From Heloderma charlesbogerti (taxonomy: Eukaryota; Chordata; Lepidosauria; Squamata; Helodermatidae), in contig JANEZZ010002671.1 in the NCBI GenBank assembly GCA_026122225.1, forward strand, positions 558,001 to 622,000: a stretch of DNA of 64,000 nucleotides, read 5' to 3'. How positions within the stretch are numbered: the stretch's first letter is position 1; each line of letters opens with the position of its first letter. A program made the translations under genes and the position numbers. Positions 11,195 through 22,869 of this stretch are shown in pieces. A model generated the notes under the pieces. It did not search any database, was not told where the DNA came from, and saw only the letters and a list, made by a program, of their open reading frames with translations.

Positions 11195-11395
11195 ACAAAC
11201 CTGTCTCAGATTATGATGGGCCAAAGACAGATGTGCTTGAAGTCTTGCAAGAAGATCTTTCCAGTAAAACTCCCATGTTGCTACATCCTTCAGATAAAAT
11301 CCATCCAGTTCCTACATCTTGTACATTCCAACCAGCTGTCTTGTTATCTCCACCACAGCAGAAGAGCAGCCAGGCCTTGCCTCTTCTTCAGGATG
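11195..11395 (+). CDS. SPICE1: SPICE1 coding exon (internal, first in window)
   Basis: SPICE1 is a centriole and spindle protein needed for centriole duplication and bipolar spindle assembly. This exon begins after tattctcttgtcag and ends before gtaagagg. It enters with two bases of a split codon and leaves with one. The translation contains FQPAVLLSPPQQKSS and PLLQD, matching the human segment FEPAVLLTPPRQKSN..PLQD from memory of the family. The N-terminal part of the exon (SDYDGPKTDVLEVLQEDLSS) is poorly conserved, as expected for this disordered region. No earlier SPICE1 exon was found in 1-11194, in particular not the coiled-coil exons, so those should lie to the left of the window. The open frame continues past the donor, so the exon end is set by the splice site and by frame match to the next exon. 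Confidence 0.88.
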
Positions 11396-12324
11396 GTAAG
11401 AGGGCCACTTTGACTGCACAGTACATTTTGGCTCTGTTTTTCAGTAATTAACCCTCCATCAGTCATGTTGTGGACAAGTCCTTCTATGCCTGCTTGTAGT
11501 ATAGACACTGTCATGTAGTATCTAGTTTAAACACATTAGTGACTGTGGCTATTGTCCAGTTCTAGAAGCTCAGTTCTTTGGTCTTATAGCCTATCCAACT
11601 CAATCTGAGCTTACAGCAGGATACCTCCTGCTTTAAACTTGCAACCAATTGTGACACTGGGCATTTTCTGCTAGCATCACAGTTTCTCCCAACTCTCCCA
11701 GCTGCTTGGAGGCACTATGTCGCATTAAGCCAGCTTGAAAACAGGATAGTGCTTAACCTGGGTCTCCTGGGACTCAAGACAGGTCATCCCTTGTAATTTA
11801 AAATGTTTTCCATGGAAAACTGAAGCTCATCAAAATTGCAGAAGAAATTATTAATGCTGTCTGAACATATGATTTTTGTAAGCACAGAACAAATGAGGCA
11901 ATATTTTGGCAAAGTTGCATTTAAAATGCAGAATACAAGTGTTTGAGTTTAATTGCACTTAAAAGACTGACTTTGTGGGTTAACATTTCCAGAAAATAAT
12001 CTGTGATCTTGAGTATAAAATTAAATGTGTTTCTCAGACTTAAAAGGCCTACACAGATAGAGTTTGCATGAGTTTGCTTCTGAGTACTGTAAAGTGCATC
12101 ATTTGGATGTGATGTCAGGCATATTACTTTTGTATTAGCACTCCCATACTCTGCCTGAGCATGCAATAAAAACTGAGAACTTGCATTCAAATTTGCATTG
12201 TAACAGGCCTTCACCACTTCTTGAACACACTCCACTCACTTGGTTTGCCTGGTTAAGCAGCCTTCCTTTAGGCAAAAACATAGTCATGCAGATGTATTTG
12301 GTCTTCCATGTTATCTTCCCACAG
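11396..12324 (+). other. SPICE1 intron, 929 bp, no repeat recognised
   Basis: It starts gtaag and ends with a pyrimidine tract and cttcccacag. I saw no gene or mobile element in it. It is the only medium-size intron here free of recognisable insertions. Confidence 0.75.
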
Positions 12325-12722
12325 ACTCCACTTGGAGAGAGCCAGATGGAGAACAGACATCCTCTCCCTCATACAAACCACTGATGGTGCAGGAGGATGA
12401 TAGTCTCTTCACTCAGAAAGGCAGTGTTCCTGTTGCAACCCAAACTTTGCAAAGGTCTCTATGGTCACTTCACCAATTATTAGCAAGCACCGTCTCTGCA
12501 GTGCCAAGACCAGGCTTTGGTGACGTTACAGAGAGACTCGATCCTGGTGTGAACATGACGTGTACACAGAATGATGATCTGCAGGGGCAAATAACTGAGC
12601 TTACTCTCCAGAACTCTGTTATTAAAGCTCAGCTGAGCTCATTTGGGCACTGCCATGAGGAGGCTTGGGATAGTTTGCAGCAGCCAGTCACAATGCAGGA
12701 CGGATCAGTTGTAGAAGGAGAG
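12325..12722 (+). CDS. SPICE1: SPICE1 coding exon
   Basis: The exon starts after cttcccacag and ends before gtaagaacgc. It takes up a split codon from the preceding exon and ends on a codon boundary (..VVEGE). Near its end it has QITELTLQNSVIKAQL, corresponding to the conserved human RIADLTLQNSAIKAH segment, a short predicted helix. The stretch DDSLFTQKGSVP matches the human ENRLFTQRWRVS region. The rest is a Ser/Thr/Pro-rich linker that diverges between vertebrates. At 398 bp it is the largest SPICE1 exon in the window. Splice boundaries, phase and order all agree with neighbours. Confidence 0.9.
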
Positions 12723-12838
12723 GTAAGAACGCAAGATCCACATTCCAGCACCCCCTCAGTAAGAGTTTAACTTTGGGGTTGCTTTCTATGCTTTTGCTAC
12801 TTGTTGAAAGGGAAGTACATACTTATGTACGTGCGTGT

Positions 12839-12840
<2 letters not shown>

Positions 12841-12869
<29 letters not shown>
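12841..12869. repeat. (AC)n microsatellite
   Basis: About 14 CA units directly follow a short GTAC/GTGC-rich stretch, so the local sequence can form a small hairpin. Confidence 0.95.
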
Positions 12870-12870
<1 letters not shown>

Positions 12871-14332
12871 CTGTACACTTTGTAAGAAAAATGGTCTTCA
12901 GTCATCCAAGCAGGGACATTCTTTCTATCTTGTCCTTTCACTTTTCTTCCTCTGTGAACTGTGGTTTAGCTGACTGGTTGATGAATCCAGGATGTAATGT
13001 GAGAATCCTCATCATCACAATACGATTATCCATGAAGCCCAAGTGAGATACCACTTCCTTCATGTGGTGGCGGGCACAGATATACACAGTAGAAGTGTGG
13101 TGTAACAAAAGAATTGCATGATAGCTTTTGGGAATTCATGTAACTTCTCTTGAACCTGATGGGTTCTTTGCTTCCAAAACTGTTCTAGAGAGACTGTTCT
13201 GATTTTTAAAAACTGATTTTAACCTAGATTGCTAATTGCTGATTTCTTACACCAACAGTTTATATAACTCAGCTAAATAGTCCATCTTCTTCCCTGCCTT
13301 TTCTGGGGAATTGGTAAAGTGATATCCTGTTCTCAAGAACTCCATGAAGGGCATTCCTTGACTTCAGGATGAGGCCTCCCTCTCTGTAGGCAGAGCAGCT
13401 TGTTGCTTTTTCCAGCAGAAGGAGCCTCCCTGTCCTCTCGGACTGGCTCTGTCAAAGATGCTGTATGGTCGAGTTGAGCTGTAGCTCTTAAGTGTTCAGC
13501 TCTTGTTGCCTGGATAGTGATTTTTTTCTTTTATTATTTTTCATTGTTTTTATCTCCCCCCCCCCCGCCCCTTCCCAACACACCCTAGAAGGATCGCAGG
13601 AGTCACTAGGCTCCTTAGGGGATGGGGGTGTGAGTTATTATCCTTGATGGAGGGGGTGAGGGGAGGCAGAAAAACCAGCATACGTCTTCTAGCTGATCTC
13701 AGTGTACCAGCGTAGATGGGGGAGCAGCAGGGCAGCACTTATACTGATATGCTTTGTTCACCCTGCCCCCAGCTGGTGGAAACCATTTTTCCTCTCCCCT
13801 CAGGGCCCAACATACCAGCCAGAGCCCGGGAGGGATAGTGATCAGGGTAGACTCAAATCCAGGTGGAACAATTCCACCAAACTGGTGGGGTGGAGAGTAA
13901 CTCCTCAGATTTCCCTTTCAGCAGCTCTAGTAAAGACACTAAGAGGTGCCACTCGAACTGACTCCATCTCTGCCCGGGATCAGATTCTGATTGGGGCGGG
14001 GGGGACGGACTTATTTTTATAATTTTATGCATTTTTATCAGACATGGAGCCACACCATGTCTTACCTCTGGGTGCAGGAGAACATTTCCATGGGGTATAC
14101 CCTGGAGTTCACCTCAAAGTCAAGAGAGAAGTTCATTGCCTCTCCTTGGGCCTTGAACCCAACAAAGCATCAGAATTTTCCCAGTGCCATAAATCAACAG
14201 AAAAATTGAAGTTCTGTTGCCTTGATTATTAGCAATCGAGTTAATAGAGCCTGTCCCAACAGCAGGCATCAACTCTGGGATTTATGGCATTGGGAATGGC
14301 TCTGATGTCCATCAGAGCCATTCTGGACCTCA

Positions 14333-14513
14333 AGGGCTAAACAAACACTTGGCCAGAAAGCACTTCAAGATGGAGACACTGAAGGCAATCATGGAAGCCA
14401 TTTCAGAGGCAGAAATCCTCACATCTGTTGACCTGTTGGAAGCCTGTCTTCATGTTCCAATTTGGAAGAGTCATCAAAGGTTTCTAATGTTCTGTTACAA
14501 CTTCAGCCATTAT
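14333..14513 (+). pseudogene. DIRS D reverse transcriptase, first part
   Basis: Frame with ILDLKGLNKHLARKHFKMET, then EAEILTSVDLLEACLHVPI. This corresponds to the start of the DIRS RT domain, where SVDLLEACLHVPI stands in the place of the D-x-K-D-A-Y-x-H-I motif A. The motif A has Leu-Leu-Glu-Ala-Cys instead of Leu-Lys-Asp-Ala-Tyr, so the second aspartate is lost. The frame is cut by the 1.2 kb insertion and resumes beyond it. Confidence 0.75.
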
Positions 14514-15723
14514 TGTCAGGCTTCCCGATCCCCCCAGGGCACACGCTCAGGCAATCTGACACCGGACACCCAAATCAGTGAGATTTCTTTACCACAGGGA
14601 ATCCCACAGCAAAAGCTTAATGGTTACACTCTTCAGATTGATGGTCAGTAGCTATAGGCTCTATGTAATCCCAGAACAGTCCAAAGCTAAACATTACTAC
14701 CATGACTGAGATCTTCAACGTGGTTTCTCCGTTGCCATCTCCACGGTTCTGAACACAAGGGAAGGGACTCTGAATTCCTGGGTACCTAACCCAGACAATC
14801 CTTTCACAGGGTTCCAACCCCGGACATGGAAAGGGAATGATTCCTGGAATGAACCCAATCAGGCAATCAGGGGATAATTTCTTGAAAGGCCTAAACAAAC
14901 CACACCCATAGAGAGACTAACTTTGAATCTTTTGTTGATAACTCCAGGCTACATGGTCAAGGCCCATGAAGTTCAAGGAAAGGGCATACCCACACACGCA
15001 AGGAGTTCCAGGCCACCACTTTCGCATTGGCAACTCCACGCTGCATGAGTTCTGGCAGAGGGAAGTCGAAAAGTCGTAGATCAAACCCAGCCCGCCGTAC
15101 ACTGAGATGACTACAAACACAGACATACAACCCACAACAATGAGAGTTCAAGTCTATGAAAAGCCTCACAGTACTTTTCTTGGCAAGTCCTTAACAATCC
15201 AAAGTTCCAGTCCATATGAAGAGTGCCTCCAAAAGCCCAGACGATGATGGATCCAAACAGAGTAGGCTTCGAGCAATGAAGACGTTCTTTGCAAAGGCTC
15301 TTTGCCTTTGCATCAGCTTAATAGGGAAGCCGTGACTGTAGGACAGCCCCTCCAGATCCCTTGACAGACAAGAGCCTTTAGCCTTTTAGTAAGGCCCCTG
15401 TCTAAACAGGGTGGCACTGCTCAGCCCTCCAGCAATGATGCTTCAACCTGGGCAACCCTTCTGCAAACCCAACCCCACCTCTGTCAGGTTCTCACGGACA
15501 GCTTCCAGCCTCCCTGCCTGCCAAGGCCAGACCAGCAGGTGGACAGGGAGCTGGGTGACTCCCTGTGGCTCAGCTCTGAGAATACTGACAGAGATAAGCT
15601 TAGACAGAGATAAGCTTAGACATTCCAGAGGCTGAATAGGCCCAAGCCCTTCCAGGCTACTTCCAGTCAAATCCTGGCTATAACCTACAAGGCCGACTGC
15701 AGTACTGATGCTGGACCCTGACA
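14514..15723. mobile_element. 1210-bp TG..CA element (solo long LTR?) in DIRS D RT
   Basis: It begins TGTCAGGCTTCCCG and ends GGACCCTGACA, with a perfect 5-bp duplication attat (14509-14513 and 15724-15728). The RT frame resumes directly after the duplication, so the boundaries are exact. The ends resemble those of family 2 (TGTCAGG..CCTGACA), but the interior does not, and the AATAAA found near the end of family 2 is absent. Three minus-strand open frames of 70-93 codons have no recognised motif. Near 15592-15620 a 16-bp tract (acagagataagcttag) occurs twice in tandem. Confidence 0.75.
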
Positions 15724-16654
15724 ATTATCAGTATTCTGCTCTCCCCTTTGGATTGCCCTCAGTGTTGAACAAAGTGCTGGTGGCACATAATTTGGGGGAT
15801 TTGCCTACATCCCTACTTAGATGGCATATTGATACAGTAACCTTATGGGGAGAAGTGCACACAAGATATAAATGCAGTACTACTTTGTCTTCAGAACCAT
15901 GGGTTTGTGGCGAACTTGGAAAAGCCATCTGGTCCAATTTCAGTGTTTTCCTCACCTCGGTGTGATCCTAGACACAGAAAACTTCAAAATTTACATCTCA
16001 GAGAAGAGGCATGTGAAGATCCACAGTCTCATGGCCACAATATCATCTTCAAGTAGTGCAGATGACATGCTCCTAGCTCATTTCCCAGGGACGATGATTT
16101 CATGCCAGGATTTAATATTGTGGGCTAATTTCCACACTTGACCCCTCCAGCACCTCCTGCTCCCATTTCAAGATCAAATTGCCAAACAGAAACACCCGAC
16201 AGTCCACTTGCCAAAGGTTTTCAGAAGGTTTTCAGAAACGAACTAAGGTGGCGGTTAGAACCACCGAGGTTGGACAGGAGTCTTTTCCTCTCATTGCCAG
16301 CCAGGCTGACTATAACAATGGATGCCAGTCTCTTTGGCTGGGGAGTACACCTGGGTGACCAAATCGCTCAGGTGACATGAAAGAGCAGAGAAAAATCCAA
16401 GAGTATCAGTTGGCTGGAACTGAGAGCAATCTACCTAGCTCTCAGGGTCAGGATCATAAAATCTCACATGTTAAGAAGAATGGACAACACGACTGCTAAA
16501 GCCTATGTGAACAAACAGAACAGAACCCGCTCTCCATCTCTGAATCACCTGACAATAGAACGTATGACTTGGTTGGAAGCTCGTGTTCTGTCCCTTTGGG
16601 TGGAACATCTTGTGGTGTTACGGTTTGGACTTTGAGCTGTCTATAGTTCAGTAT
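15724..16654 (+). pseudogene. DIRS D RT remainder and RNase H
   Basis: The frame starts with YSALPFGLPSVLNKVLV, the RT motif LPFGLxxAPxxFTK in decayed form. The following segment around 15830 should carry the YLDD box but is degraded. LGVILDTENFKIYISEKR (near 15960) is the thumb region. RNase H is visible at 16308-16620: TITMDASLFGWGVHLG (first aspartate), WLELRAIYLAL (glutamate) and RRMDNTTAKAYVNKQ (third acidic position, D retained). Frames shift several times. Confidence 0.75.
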
Positions 16655-17544
16655 TTTGGGAACATTTAGCTGCCCGTTTACCCCCAATAGCAGAAGAGAA
16701 TACTTCTAAAGAAAATGTACACCTAAGATTGTTTTGTGGGTTGCAATCCAGGTTTTGTACTAACAAGAATTAGTAAAGGAAAATCTTTTTTGATCCATTT
16801 ACCATTTTTATTAGAAATATGCCTATATCATCAGATCCAAATATATTGTTTATATAATGACACAAAACATTTCTGTTGTTAAACAAAGCATTACTAAAGC
16901 TTTACTACATTTAGATTTTAATAGCTTAACAAGGAATATAATTTTTAACCATATCTTGTTCTTAGACTTCTAGTCTTAACACCTTAAAAAAGAAAGAACT
17001 CATTCTAAGTACCAAGTTCCCTATTCAGTACTGAATAAGCTACACAGGCCTGGTGAGCTCCTAATAAGAAGCTCCCGCATTCTAAAACCAGTACATATTT
17101 ATACTGTTTAACATCTAAATATCAAGGTTTTTGATGTGTATACCTTACACAATGTTTTTTGCTCGTTAATTGATAAGCGAAAACTTTAAGTACACTTCTG
17201 ACCAGGAATAATACGGTCCCACACCTGTTCATTACTCAAATAACTTTTTGGCCCAAGTGATAGAGCTTTAAATCAGCATTTTCTATTTGGATACCATCCA
17301 GGTCATCTTGATCATTATTTTTATGTCAGTTGCCCAGAATTCATTGTGAACCTGCTTGTGAACCTGTATCTTCATTTTAATACACGTTACTTTATTATTT
17401 ATTTATGTTTTCAATTTTTTAATTATTCATCATTAATATTTAGCATTTGCATTTCATAATAAGACATTTTATATTGTTTTAAGAGAGGTTGGTTAGCATT
17501 TTTTCAATAGTCCAATAAAGCAGAATTAGCTATTTCCTAAAATC
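16655..17544. mobile_element. AT-rich insertion in DIRS D, family unknown
   Basis: This block is much richer in A and T than its flanks and has no open frame of note. DIRS coding sequence stops to its left (after WVEHLVV) and resumes to its right with EANNQTADWLSHTSISKLE, the usual continuation. The exact edges and the duplication could not be fixed. There are no recognisable terminal repeats. Confidence 0.45.
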
Positions 17545-18295
17545 CAGGACAGTGGAAGCGAACAATCAGACAGCAGACTGGTTGAGCCACACTTCGATAA
17601 GCAAGTTGGAGTGAGCACTCAATACACAGGTCTTCTGGCAGGTGTTGGAGCAGTTTGGTCTCCCAGTCATAGATCTGTTCACTGCATCAGAGAATGTACA
17701 GCTGCCAAGGCTCCTCACAAGATAAGCCAAAGGCACAAATGCTCTGGAAGTGAGGTGGCCCATAGGGCTTCTTTATGCATTCCCCCCGATCCCATTGTTA
17801 CCCAAAGTCATCCAGAGAATCAAGGAAGCTTCAACAGAAGTGATTCTGATAGCCCCCCACTGGCCAAGACAACCCTGGTTTCTAGATTTCCTAAACATAG
17901 CCAATCAGGAGCCATGGCAACTTCCCACCACAAGAGATCTGCTGCTTCAGGGACCAGTTCTATATCCATGTCTGTGTCCGTTCTAGTTGACAGCTTGGAA
18001 GCTGAAAGGGTGTGTCTGAGGAAAACTGGGTTATCCTCCAGAGATCCTTAATACCCTTCTGTCCTCCAGGTGAGATTAAGCCTGTCAAATTTCAGTTATG
18101 TAGGCTCAGGGGTTTTTGTGCAAGAGCAGTCTGTACATTTTGAGGATATCCAAAATAGGACTCATTTATCCCTCTGTGTTCCTTGTGGACCATTATTCTC
18201 AAAAGGACAGACAGCCTAGAGGTTGCCCTAAGTAAGAAACTTTCAAAGTTTTTGAAACGTAGGTACAGCTGTTCATTGGAATGGGTCAGATTTTA
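17545..18295 (+). pseudogene. DIRS D linker and N-terminal tyrosine recombinase fragment
   Basis: Motifs in order are ADWLSHTSISKLE, VIDLFTASENVQLP, YAFPPIPLLPKVIQRIKEAS, and VILIAPHWPRQPWFLDFL. This is the standard DIRS segment between RNase H and recombinase. It ends with a KFLKRRYSCSLEWVRF segment, the start of the recombinase core-binding domain. The catalytic R-H-R-Y region is not present. Confidence 0.78.
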
Positions 18296-18813
18296 GGGGG
18301 GAAATGAGTAATTTCCCCTTCTCTCCCCCTGTGTATTTCTGGGCACTTTATATATAAATGGCATATATTATAGAGGTGTCTTAAGGCAAGAAACCTGCAA
18401 AGGGGCTAGGGAGTTGCTTAAGGCTTTTTTTATAGTGAAGTGAGGTGGTGTCTTTGGAAGGATGGGCCATCTCATGGTCTCATCCTTGGCCCACTCCATC
18501 TCATCTATACTGGCTGCCCTGCCTAACTGTCCCATTCTGTCTATAGTCCACATAGCAATGCCAGTCCTCTGAGGGGAGAATGAACAAGGACAGGTTGCTT
18601 TCCTGTGGTTCTTCGAGTTCATCTGTGAACTGAGGCACATGGATTTTGTGCCTGCACAAAGCATCATTTAGAACATTCTAGAGCTGAGCAAAGCTTTGGC
18701 AGGAGCCTGCCCACCCTCTGCTCACACTGCAGGGCCTTTCTACTCAGTTCCTGGTCTGCCGCAGTGGAGGAACAGAATTAAGAGCAAGACATTAAACCAG
18801 GGAGGAGGGTGGG

Positions 18814-19140
18814 TTCATAGAATCATAGAATAGTAGGGTTGGAAGGGGCCTAGAAGACCATCGAGTCCAGCCCCCTGCTCAATGCAGGAATCTAAGTCAG
18901 AGCATCCCTGACAGATGGCTGTCCAGCCTCGTCTTGAACGCTCCAGTGTGGGACAGCCTACTACCCCCCTAGGTAATTGGTTCCATTGTTGTATTGCTTT
19001 AACAGTCAGGAAGTTTTTCCTGATGTCAGCCGGAATCTGGCTTCCTGCAACTTGAGCCCATTATTCCGTGTCCTGCACTCTGGGATGATCAAGAAGAGAT
19101 CTTGGCCTTCCTCTCTGTGACAACCTTTCAAGTAGTTGAA
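18814..19140 (-). mobile_element. CR1 LINE, short 3' fragment
   Basis: Same CR1 3' end as at 8415 (tcatagaatcatagaatagt). The minus-strand reading shows CRTRNNGLKLQEARFRLTSG. Strongly 5' truncated and inserted in DIRS E. Confidence 0.9.
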
Positions 19141-19984
19141 ATGTTGTGTGAGTTCAGAGATGACCACTCTAAAACCACAGTTACAGGTAAGCAACCTCTC
19201 CTTCTTTGTGGTCTCTGTGACACACACAGGTGAGTGATAAGGACAACTCACCAGAAGGAGGGAGATGTCATGCCAAAACTGTAGAAAAGACCATCCAGCA
19301 AAAGGCTGCATCTGCACATGACCTGGCATCTAGGCGGTAGTGTTTGATGAAAGTAAAGGGCTGTGGCTAGGTCATGGCGCTGCACACACTAAGCCATGGC
19401 TCTGGTTGAGTGGCTGTGGACATTCACAGGAGCCGACAGGTGAGCAAGTTGATAGGTTAGAAGTATAGTCAAGATGACCCACTTCACAAACCACTGTGGC
19501 AGCACTAGGTGCCCTTTTCTTGGGCCAGAATGACACACAAACAACTGAGGGGTGACTCAGAATGAAGCTGTGCATTGCAAGTAGAATGAAAGAGCTAGGG
19601 GGTAGATGACATATTGTTAGGGGGTAGAAGTGGTCCCCAAGATAGTGGTAAGCTTGTCATGTTTGGTAGGGGGCCCATTGGGACCAGAACATCTGTTGGC
19701 CGACCTTAGTGAGGGGCCATATCGGTTAGTCTTGACACCGTATAACCTCCTAACTACGTGCCAAACACCTGGGTAGGGGTGATCTCCAATCGGTCACTAC
19801 AATGAGGAGTGAGTATCTTTGTTGCAGGGAGAGGGGTGGCGGGGCGGGGAGATAAATGAACACTGAAGTTTAAATGGGTGATGAAATGATAAAAATAGAA
19901 AGAAAAAGAACACTGCCCAGCAGTCCCATAAAGGGCAAACTGAAGTAAACGTAGAGAGGAAAAAGCGGTGAAATACAGACACCG

Positions 19985-20327
19985 GGTTCGCACAATCAGT
20001 GGGGGAAACTATGCAGTATGGGTTGTTTCCCCTGCCGGTGCTGCTCATGTGCCCAGCATTTCCTTAATTACCCACACTGCGTCGCGGGTTTCCATGTCAT
20101 CCAAACCCAGCATACAGCGCAACAGGGATGGCTTCTAACCCACACCACAATCCCTACTACAAGCCATGGGTTGTGGGGTGGGTTAGAAGCCACCCCTGCT
20201 GTGCCATGCGTTGGGTTCGGATGACACGGCAACCGTGGCGCAGGTAATTAAAGCAAATGGTAGGCATGCATGGGGGGCAGGGGAAACAACCCATAATGAG
20301 TGGTTTCCCCCACTAATTGTGCAAACC
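19985..20327. mobile_element. Foldback element with hAT-like ends, copy 1
   Basis: The ends GGTTCGCACAATCAGTGG and CCACTAATTGTGCAAACC are near-perfect inverted repeats over about 25 bp. The whole element folds on itself, with inner arms including ttctaacccacaccacaa and ttgtggggtgggttagaa. A related copy lies at 23188-23467. The ends with an added C resemble CAGGTT-type hAT termini, but no clear 8-bp duplication was seen here. Confidence 0.65.
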
Positions 20328-20540
20328 TGGCCAGAGAATGTTCCAGATGCTACTACTGCTGTGGTGGAAGAAAAGGAGCTGAGCAAGAAGGCAGGAGCCA
20401 TGCCCTGGAGGATGCACAAAGATGAGTGGGGGGGAGGACTCCCAGCAAAGCTCTGCTCAGCTCTAGAATGTTCTGAATGATGCTCTGCACGGGTGCAGAA
20501 CATATGTGTGAGTCACAGAGACCATGAAGGAGTTACACTT

Positions 20541-21589
20541 CTTGGTTATGTGAGCCAGGATCCATGCAAAGGCAATGTATTTTAATGGTTTACTAATAAT
20601 ACTTTATTTGAATCAGGACCCATGCAAAGGGCAACATAGTTTGAAGGTTTAGTACTTTACTTGAACCAGGAGCCAGGCAAAGGCAGTGCGGAAAGCAGTG
20701 GTAATAGAGAACAGCGATGGGAACAGTGAAATGTGTAGTGCTACCTAGGTGGTGGCCAGCAGGCCCAGACAGAGGCAGGCAGCTATGCAGAGCTAAGCAC
20801 CACCCTCCCCAAGCAGGTACATTTCCCTTGATGGTGAGCAGGAGCCCCACGCTTGGATGGCAAAAGGTGAGCTATCTGCTAGGCTAGAAGGGTGCACCAA
20901 GAGAGCAGCTAGGTAGGTAGATAGGTAGTGTAGTGAGGCAGGCAGTGGTTGTGGTGGCATAGAGGCAGGCAGGTAACTATAAGAAAGCAGCAACACCTTT
21001 GCCAGGCAGGTGCACCCCACCCCCCCGGCATGCAGGACCACCATGCTAAGCAGCAGATAGTGAGCTAGGTGTTCTGGATAGTGTTCTGGATAGTGGCTGA
21101 ATGGGGAGAGTAGCTAGGTGGGCAGCAGGAGGTAGAACTGGCAGGCAAGCAGAGGCAGCTGGTGATGGAGGATGGCAGGCTGGCAGAATGAAGAGGCGGG
21201 TAGTAGGGCCAAGTGAATGTAAGCCTTAAGCCTGTGAGTTGACACCATCAGGGTGCCATTCACCAGGCCCTGATACTTTGTCCTGGCATTAGTGGGTGCT
21301 GGTAGGCAAAGAGGCAGTCAGGCTCCTAATTAAAAACAGCATCCTAGTCAGTTGGCTATAGCCGCTGTATTGGCACCTTGGCACCATGCATGAACAGCAA
21401 CGGGTGTTTCGAGATCTAGCATTGAGTGCTGCAGTGAAGGAGAAGCAACAGGAAAACAAGTTCAGTCCAAAGAAATGCAAATTCAAAGTAAAGTAAAATT
21501 TTTAAAATGAACAGGATAGTTGTGGGAGATATAAGAGCAGTATGCAGCAGCAGCAGAGTGAGGGTGGTGTTTGGTTACTCAGAAATGGG
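20541..21589. repeat. Imperfect tandem stretch of GCAGGCAGG-type and diverged ~70-bp units
   Basis: The units near 20555-20680 repeat the pattern atccatgcaaagg..tttaatggttt in three diverged versions. The following 300 bases are rich in ggcaggcagg and gtaggtag. No gene was seen. Confidence 0.45.
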
Positions 21590-22610
21590 CAAGGTAGGAA
21601 AGCCCAGGAAGGGCAGGTTTACTCTGGGGAACACCAACTGCTCTAACTCAGCATTCAGGCAGCTGCAGTGGGGTACTGCATTTTTGCTCACCACAGAAAA
21701 CATCTAGCTTGGAATGCTGATTGGTGGGCGTGACAGCAGCTCTTGGGCAACTGTAATAAGGTCCTCCCACACCTGGCTGTGTGCTGCTGTCCAGTACTTC
21801 AAGGGGTTGCAGCTGTAGTCCTTCACTGATTCCGCCAGGTAACGAGCATCATCAGTTTGAGCCTCTCAGCCACACCATGGACCCCAGAGCCCTGGCCCAA
21901 AAGCTACTGGTCCTCACTGTGTAGCTCTTAGGGAGGGACTTGGATTGCTGCTGCTGGGTGCTCCTATGGGAAGGAGTCAGCCCCTCTTGCTGTTCCCCTG
22001 TTGCCATCTGCCTCTTTTCCCAGGCCTCCCTCACCTTCACCAACAGAGCCTGCCACCTCATACTGCTGTTGGGGCTGAAGAAGGTGCCCTTTACCCTAGG
22101 GTTGCTCCTTGTGACCAATTTGTACACCCTCTCCTGGTACAATGGCTCCAAATGGTCCATTGTGCCACTCCCAAGTTGCTGGATTGCTCCACCATTTCTG
22201 CTTTGAAGCACTAGGTACCTGCCCTGAGATCCCCAGCCCATCTGTTGACCAAGATCCTTGCCCATGGGGATCGCCTGACTAAAGACAGTGTTGAAGCTGA
22301 ATGTTTTGGTGGCATCCAACAAGGGCTTCAAGACCACCACGAACTGTGAGATGACAATCCACTGATGCCTCAGTAGTAGCTCTTGCACCCCTATATCGTT
22401 CCAGTCTTGCCACTTAATGCACCGCTTTCTCCTGCTCTGCCATGTGCTCCAGTATCAGGAATGTTGAGTTCCATCTTGTCCTCACATCCTGAATCATATG
22501 GTGCTGAAGGAGGCCCAGCACAGCCTGTTTCTCCCACAGTGTCCGACCTTTGACACTGTGGTGGAAATAGTGTTTTTCTGACACATGTCAATAAAGGTAT
22601 GGATGGCGGT
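21590..22610 (-). pseudogene. hAT transposase (ZBED/Charlie-like) C-terminal half, broken
   Basis: Reading on the minus strand, the order is VRTRWNSTFLILEHMAEQE (around 22450, the D-x-x-TRWNST landmark), then WQDWNDI and LLLRHQWIVISQFVVVLKPL and DATKTFS (22388 onward). The C-terminal dimerisation region has PLKYWTAAHSQVWEDLI and LLSRPPISIPS (about 21750), followed by NAELEQLVFPRVNLPFLG. A stop codon interrupts just after RPPISIPS, and frames change upstream. The N-terminal BED zinc finger and the first catalytic acidic residue were not found. No terminal repeats could be linked to it, so it is an isolated dead copy in a SPICE1 intron. Confidence 0.78.
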
Positions 22611-22869
22611 GCATTGGGGTGCCATGTTCTTCCCCCTCAAACCCAGAGCATCCCTCATGACTGCAGTTTGTGAGTGATGCAGTCGATGCTCACAAACTCG
22701 GCCTCCTGTACTGAAGATAAATGTTAATCAGGAAAGGTTTAAAATCTGAATTGATACATACAGAAAACACACACACAAAAATATATGAGCAACAGGTTAA
22801 TAAAACAACCAGGAATAAACTCATCCAGCTAACATAACTAGTCGGTGTCCCTATTTTATCTGTTATTAC

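Larger units (their letters stand above)
13370..18295 (+). mobile_element. DIRS retrotransposon, copy D (second family), heavily interrupted
   Basis: Coding traces appear in DIRS order: RT start at 14330-14513, RT continuation from 15724, RNase H near 16300-16620, and the linker and start of the tyrosine recombinase at 17545-18290. The protein is clearly different from copies A-C: for example LRAILDLKGLN-type and YAFPPIPLLPKVIQRIKEAS motifs that A-C lack. Two insertions break it, at 14514-15723 and about 16655-17544. Homology ends near 18295 within the N-terminal part of the recombinase, so the catalytic part is missing. The left limit is uncertain; 13370-14040 has no recognised coding motif and may be its left terminal repeat and first gene. 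Confidence 0.75.
18570..20540 (-). mobile_element. Deleted DIRS-like element, copy E
   Basis: Inverted terminal repeats face each other: 18655-18710 and 20402-20487 share, in opposite orientation, a tract like aacattctagagctgagcaa, with a few differences. At 19145-19230 the two terminus-type sequences are fused back to back (acagttacaggtaagcaacc then ttctttgtggtctctgtg). This matches the internal complementary region of DIRS elements, and its orientation places this copy on the minus strand. No RT or recombinase remains. It also contains a CR1 fragment (18814-19140) and a foldback element (19985-20327). Confidence 0.6.

Noticed and set aside
11188..11451. Reading the 88-codon frame as a complete small gene
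   Set aside because: It starts within the splice acceptor and runs past a consensus donor; only 11195-11395 fits SPICE1 and the phase of the next exon.
21852..22388. 178-codon frame as a domesticated ZBED-type gene
   Set aside because: Neighbouring hAT pieces are in other frames and a stop interrupts the dimerisation domain, so it is a broken transposase.
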